From NCBI GenBank assembly GCA_017161665.1, contig JADFCT010000124.1, positions 1 to 9,602 of the forward strand: 9,602 nucleotides of DNA. The letters are read 5' to 3'. The DNA is from Candidatus Sumerlaeota bacterium. Its GTDB lineage: Bacteria; Sumerlaeota; Sumerlaeia; JADFCT01. The stretch's first letter is position 1. Each line of letters starts with the position of its first letter. Shown in pieces: positions 6,718 to 9,602 of this stretch. Made by a program: the position numbers and the translations under genes. The notes beneath the pieces were generated by a model. The model worked only from the letters and a program-made list of their open reading frames with translations. It did not search any database and was not told where the DNA came from.

Positions 6718-7617
6718 ATGCTTAAAAACAAAATGACTTTTCGCTGTGTTCGGGATCAGCCGCCCCACTCTGAATCGATTCGTCTGCGCCGATCCGTGGA
6801 CGGCGATGAACTGTATGTGGAAATGTCTGGACGGGCGATTCAACGCAATCCCGTCTATCGGCTTTGCTCCCGTACATACAGAGGTCAGCGCCACAGAGCC
6901 GTGCGATTCTTTTCGGGTCGACACTGGCTCCTCCCCGTTCTGGCCGGTTCGGTTGTCGGCGCGCTTTCCTGGCATCTCGCCTGGCCCGACGAACCGTATC
7001 TGTTCATCATGCCTGTCTGGATGATTTACTATCAACTCTTCGCTTTTAGTCTGCCAACGGCCGCCCTTGAACTGAAACGGCGGGGAGTGATGAGTGACCT
7101 TTACATGATTCCCTTTTTCAATCCGTTGCTCTTGCCGGCGGGGGTGGTTTTCGCGAGCCGCTTCGCCCATTTGCGGATCGCCTCGGCGTCGGTGACGGCT
7201 TGTGGGATGTCTCTGCTGATCCACGGGGGGCGGCCCGATGCGCCTCGGATCCAGATTCTGGTGGCGGGCGCCATGTGCGCGCTGTTTGGATTTGGACTGG
7301 CTTGGCGGGCTCTGGCGCCGCGGGGCGACAAACGGTTCGCGGTCACATTGAGCGAAATCAACGGCGCCATGATTTGGCTCGAAGGGCGCTGGGGCGGGCT
7401 GGCCTGGTTGTCGATCCGCGTCTGGCTGGGTTGCCTGGTAATGGCCGGCGTCTGCGCCCTGCTGATCGTCTGGTTCCAAACCGACGCGCTCTGGCCCGTT
7501 CTGGCCCTTTGCCTGCTTCAGCCGATTCTGGTCAAGGGGAAGTTCCGCGTTGATCACCTGATCAACATCGACAAGGTGACCCGTGAATACCAGGATCGGA
7601 TTCGGAATATTTGTTAG
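6718..7617 (+). CDS. Orphan multi-pass membrane protein, faintly ABC-2-permease-like
   Basis: From ATG 6718 the product is 299 aa. A basic, hydrophilic N-terminus (about residues 1-68) is followed by about six or seven hydrophobic segments near 70-86, 94-113, 131-147, 153-168 (weak), 178-196, 226-251 and 256-272, then a charged tail. I do not recognise the family with certainty. Two stretches recall ABC-2-type permeases: 'NPVYRLCSRTYRGQR' (44-58), like the NPV-x-R leader before the first helix, and 'ELKRRGVMSDLYMIPF' (118-133), like the E-x-x-RGT-LE-x-L-x-x-TP coupling segment. No ATPase partner gene is adjacent, so a transporter role is only a possibility. The start is uncertain: in-frame ATG codons at 6682, 6703, 6718 and 6733 all lack a good Shine-Dalgarno site. 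Hydrophobic periodicity makes this strand clearly better than the opposite open frame, which encodes a Q/P/R-rich product. Confidence 0.7.
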   Translation: MLKNKMTFRCVRDQPPHSESIRLRRSVDGDELYVEMSGRAIQRNPVYRLCSRTYRGQRHRAVRFFSGRHWLLPVLAGSVVGALSWHLAWPDEPYLFIMPVWMIYYQLFAFSLPTAALELKRRGVMSDLYMIPFFNPLLLPAGVVFASRFAHLRIASASVTACGMSLLIHGGRPDAPRIQILVAGAMCALFGFGLAWRALAPRGDKRFAVTLSEINGAMIWLEGRWGGLAWLSIRVWLGCLVMAGVCALLIVWFQTDALWPVLALCLLQPILVKGKFRVDHLINIDKVTREYQDRIRNIC

Positions 7618-7683
7618 GCGCGTTTTGCGTCCCGCCTCAAATCAGTATCGGCGTCTGCTCCAGAAGAAAAAAGAACAGCGGGA

Positions 7684-7711
7684 TGGCGTCCAGGTTATTG
7701 ATGAGACGCCA
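7684..7711 (-). terminator. Weak hairpin at the 3' end of the rhodanese-like gene
   Basis: TGGCGTC (7684-7690) and GACGCCA (7705-7711) form a 7-bp stem with a 14-nt loop that contains the stop codon of the rhodanese-like gene. On the minus strand a T-rich tract (TTCTTTTTTCTTCT) begins about 9 nt after the stem, so this is a suboptimal intrinsic terminator at best. Confidence 0.3.
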
Positions 7712-7931
7712 GGTACCCGCTTCGCCATGGCATGTTGATGGCGCCGTCGATGTGGCCGCTGCTGAACTCATAGGGCTCGCGCACATCCAAGGCCAGCATG
7801 GATGGATCGTTCATAAGCCTGTCGCGCGCCTCGGTGGCCGAGAGGTTGATCACCTCACTCGCCTGGCTTGTCTGGAATGGGTGGGCGATGATGCAAGCCC
7901 ACAACAAAATGGAGAGGATTCGCCGTTTCAT
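7695..7931 (-). CDS. Small secreted rhodanese-like protein lacking the catalytic cysteine loop (truncated or decaying)
   Basis: This 78-aa product has a signal peptide: basic 'MKRR', a hydrophobic core to about residue 17, and a likely cleavage after 'SQA' near residue 24. It then shows the N-terminal half of a rhodanese homology domain: 'LSATEARDRLMNDP' (30-43), 'LALDVREPYEF' (46-56) and 'GHIDGAINMPW' (59-69). A full domain needs about 40-50 more residues, including the active-site loop C-x-x-G/S-x-R. Here the frame stops after 'SGYLASHQ' with no such cysteine, so sulfurtransferase activity is not expected. In the adjacent frame a short open stretch (to a TGA at 7637-7639) reads 'TWRLINN...', reminiscent of the domain's C-terminal W-R region, which suggests a frameshift or internal deletion. 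ATG 7931 has only a weak AAGG 8 nt upstream. It lies 49 nt after the helicase-associated gene and is probably co-transcribed with it. It may be a pseudogene. Confidence 0.65.
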   Translation of the reverse strand: MKRRILSILLWACIIAHPFQTSQASEVINLSATEARDRLMNDPSMLALDVREPYEFSSGHIDGAINMPWRSGYLASHQ

Positions 7932-7980
7932 AATCAGGGCCTTGGTTGTGTTGATGTGAGCAGAAAAATGTCTGGGACTC

Positions 7981-9602
7981 TCACCATTCAATGCTGTCAA
8001 TTTTGGCGAGTTTTAAGATTCGGGATTCGCCGTTTCGCTGTCTGATTTTTACCTGGGAGGGCTGTCCCGGTTCGTTGGTGACGTCCTCGACGATTCCAAA
8101 GACCGAACCCATGTCAATCATACTCGTTGTGTGGTCAATCACAATCCAGGCCTTTTCCTTCATAGCCCGTCGCAGCGCTTCCTCCGCTTCTGGAAGTGAG
8201 GGGTTTTTGAAAAGATTTTTCTCGCGTCGCTTGCCGGAAAACCGTTCCTCAACAAGGGCTCCGATTTCACCCATGTCAATGCGGATGGGATCCTCATTGT
8301 CATCTTCATCGTCTTCCCAATCGATGGAGATGGTCGATTCCTTTTTGCGTCCTCGGGTAAGGCGCTTTCGCTGTCGCTGATACCGCTTGATCTGTTCCAG
8401 CACATCGCTCTCATCTCTTGGCTGATCGATATACGCGCTTTGCGCCAGACTTTGACTCAGGCATAGCATCATTTCATCGAATTCGGCATGGACATTCTGC
8501 AGCCATGCCGGGTGTTCGGCCAGTGTTCGACTGATTTGTTCCAAAGAGCGCATCGTATGTTCCAGTGTATAAAAAGCGCAACCGGCCACCTCCTCCATGC
8601 GCGCTCTCAATCCGTCAATGGACGTTTCCCCCTGGAATGTCTGTTTGGATGTCTTGACCAGTCCCGGCGCGCTTGGCGCGAGACCGGCCGACGGGGTACT
8701 CACCCCACAGGGGATTTTGGTGTCCATCGGGATGCCCGTTTTCTCCAGAATGCTCTCCAGTTTTTTGCCGATTTTCGCGTCGAGCAGTATCGTCCGTCCC
8801 ACGGTGGCGATATGGTGCTCGGCAATGGTTGGGATCTTTTTGATGATGTGGGCTTCGGCGATCGAGTCGGCTGTGACGGCGATCAATTCGGTTTTCCCCA
8901 CGGCGGACATCTCTCCCAGCCATCCGCGGATTGTGGCTTCCCAGACCCCTTCGCGGGCGGCCTTGTCCAGACGGGGACTCAGCCAGCGCGTCACGTCTTC
9001 CCAGTCCAATCCCTCGTCGCGAGCGCGCAGGAGGCTTTCCCGCGTCAGACGATAGATCCCCGGCTTGTTTTTGATGGGTTCGGCAAAACGCCGGATGATC
9101 GGTTCGGCCAGCAGATCGTGACTTTCAGCTTTGCGTTCCAAGGTCAGCGCGGGGGCCTGTCCGGTCAGTTCCACGGAAGGAGTCGCGGGGACGCAGTAGT
9201 CGATTCGCGCCATAGCCCGGACGTTGAGTTTCAGTTTTTCCCTTCCTTCCGGTCCGAGACCGCCGCCGCCGATGATGATCGAACGGTTTCCGAATCGCGC
9301 CGCGTTCATTCCCTCGGTATGTTCAAAGATCGCCTCGCGCTCTTCCTCGGTTTCGCATTCAATTACGGTCGCCTTTGCGTACAAGCGCACCAGTTCAGAA
9401 CGTTGGAGCCATAATTCAATTTCGTCCATCACATTCTTCGGTGGTGTGTGGGCGCAATGGTCGCTCACGAAGGCCAGAATCGATTCCGGCGTCTCCTGTT
9501 CATGGGCCGCGGTCACGATCTTGTCCCGCGTCAATTCATATTGATTGACCCGGTCGGATTTGACCAGACGGGCGATCTTCTGAAGACGATGCAAAAACCG
9601 AT
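7981..9602 (-). CDS. Helicase-associated protein with XPB/Ssl2-like domain repeats and a WYL-like C-terminus (5' partial)
   Basis: The frame is open to the right edge, so the start lies beyond the window; about 540 residues are visible. The TTG at 9594 falls inside the domain and is not the start. Counting from that TTG, residues 4-85 match the helicase-associated XPB/Ssl2-like domain (Helicase_C_3 type): 'LQKIARLVKSDRVNQYELT', then a helix and 'PPKNVMDEIELWLQRSELVRLYAKATVIE'. Residues 166-247 repeat the pattern with 'IYRLTRESLLRARDEGLDWEDVTRWL' and 'IRGWLGEMSAVGKTELIAVT'. A Pro/Ala/Ser linker (about 296-312), a helical region, a basic segment (403-418) and an acidic run (426-435) follow. The C-terminal 467-537 ('EEALRRAMKEKAWIVID' to 'SRILKLAKIDSIEW') resembles the WYL-like fold that ends these proteins. 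No helicase Walker motif is visible. In bacteria such proteins accompany XPB-like or DEAD/DEAH helicases and are presumed to act in DNA repair or nucleic-acid binding; the partner is not in this window. Confidence 0.75.
   Translation of the reverse strand, partial: RFLHRLQKIARLVKSDRVNQYELTRDKIVTAAHEQETPESILAFVSDHCAHTPPKNVMDEIELWLQRSELVRLYAKATVIECETEEEREAIFEHTEGMNAARFGNRSIIIGGGGLGPEGREKLKLNVRAMARIDYCVPATPSVELTGQAPALTLERKAESHDLLAEPIIRRFAEPIKNKPGIYRLTRESLLRARDEGLDWEDVTRWLSPRLDKAAREGVWEATIRGWLGEMSAVGKTELIAVTADSIAEAHIIKKIPTIAEHHIATVGRTILLDAKIGKKLESILEKTGIPMDTKIPCGVSTPSAGLAPSAPGLVKTSKQTFQGETSIDGLRARMEEVAGCAFYTLEHTMRSLEQISRTLAEHPAWLQNVHAEFDEMMLCLSQSLAQSAYIDQPRDESDVLEQIKRYQRQRKRLTRGRKKESTISIDWEDDEDDNEDPIRIDMGEIGALVEERFSGKRREKNLFKNPSLPEAEEALRRAMKEKAWIVIDHTTSMIDMGSVFGIVEDVTNEPGQPSQVKIRQRNGESRILKLAKIDSIEW

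Noticed and set aside
6673..7557. Minus-strand open frame of 294 codons opposite the orphan membrane protein
   Set aside because: The product is rich in Q, P, R and D without fold-like patterning, while the plus strand shows regular hydrophobic helices and basic loops.
7611..8045. Plus-strand frame of 144 codons opposite the rhodanese-like gene
   Set aside because: The minus strand has a signal peptide and clear rhodanese motifs, and the plus frame has a weak alternative start and no motif.
8488..9414. Plus-strand open frame of 308 codons opposite the helicase-associated gene
   Set aside because: The minus strand carries the recognisable helicase-associated and WYL-like segments; this frame has no motif and no Shine-Dalgarno site.

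Overview
The window comes from a bacterial chromosome that is moderately GC-rich by eye. Genes are closely packed and most have clear Shine-Dalgarno sites. A Tat-exported arylsulfatase-like sulfatase, a PAS-GAF hybrid histidine kinase and an XPB/WYL-type helicase-associated protein would suit an environmental heterotroph of the PVC or Hydrogenedentes/Sumerlaeota type. That placement is inference only: there is no rRNA or other marker gene here. I saw no tRNA, rRNA, CRISPR array, insertion sequence or prophage gene.

Layout. (1) Bases 1-354, plus strand: the 3' end of an SDR-family oxidoreductase with a C-terminal DUF2867 domain, cut by the window edge. (2) Bases 355-667: non-coding or weakly coding spacer. 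(3) Bases 668-1441, plus: a YcdX-like PHP-domain metallophosphoesterase. (4) Bases 1415-3716, minus: a ZIP-family divalent-metal transporter followed 28 nt later by a Tat-exported sulfatase. The sulfatase stop codon lies inside the 3' end of the PHP gene, a convergent 27-nt overlap. (5) Bases 3717-3999: a divergent intergenic region with a sigma70-like promoter for the rightward genes and an AT-rich imperfect dyad. (6) Bases 4000-6635, plus: a 93-aa three-helix membrane protein, then a 783-aa membrane-anchored hybrid histidine kinase whose Shine-Dalgarno site lies within the small gene. (7) Bases ~6718-7617, plus: an orphan multi-pass membrane protein with faint ABC-2-permease character. (8) Bases 7695-9602, minus: a helicase-associated protein (5' end outside the window) followed by a small secreted rhodanese-like protein that stops before the catalytic cysteine loop.

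How the genes may work together. Most neighbours look like independent housekeeping or accessory functions. The clearest functional pair is the 93-aa protein and the hybrid kinase. The kinase's N-terminal sensor region and the whole small protein appear to share one three-helix layout, with matching residues at identical positions, so a co-translated pair of membrane sensors is plausible. The ZIP transporter and sulfatase are probably co-transcribed, but a functional link is not evident. The minus-strand helicase-associated gene would normally partner a DEAD/DEAH or XPB-like helicase, which may lie beyond the right edge.

The best candidates for something not yet described are the duplicated membrane sensor module, the cysteine-less rhodanese remnant, and the apparent internal duplication of the XPB-type domain in the helicase-associated protein.
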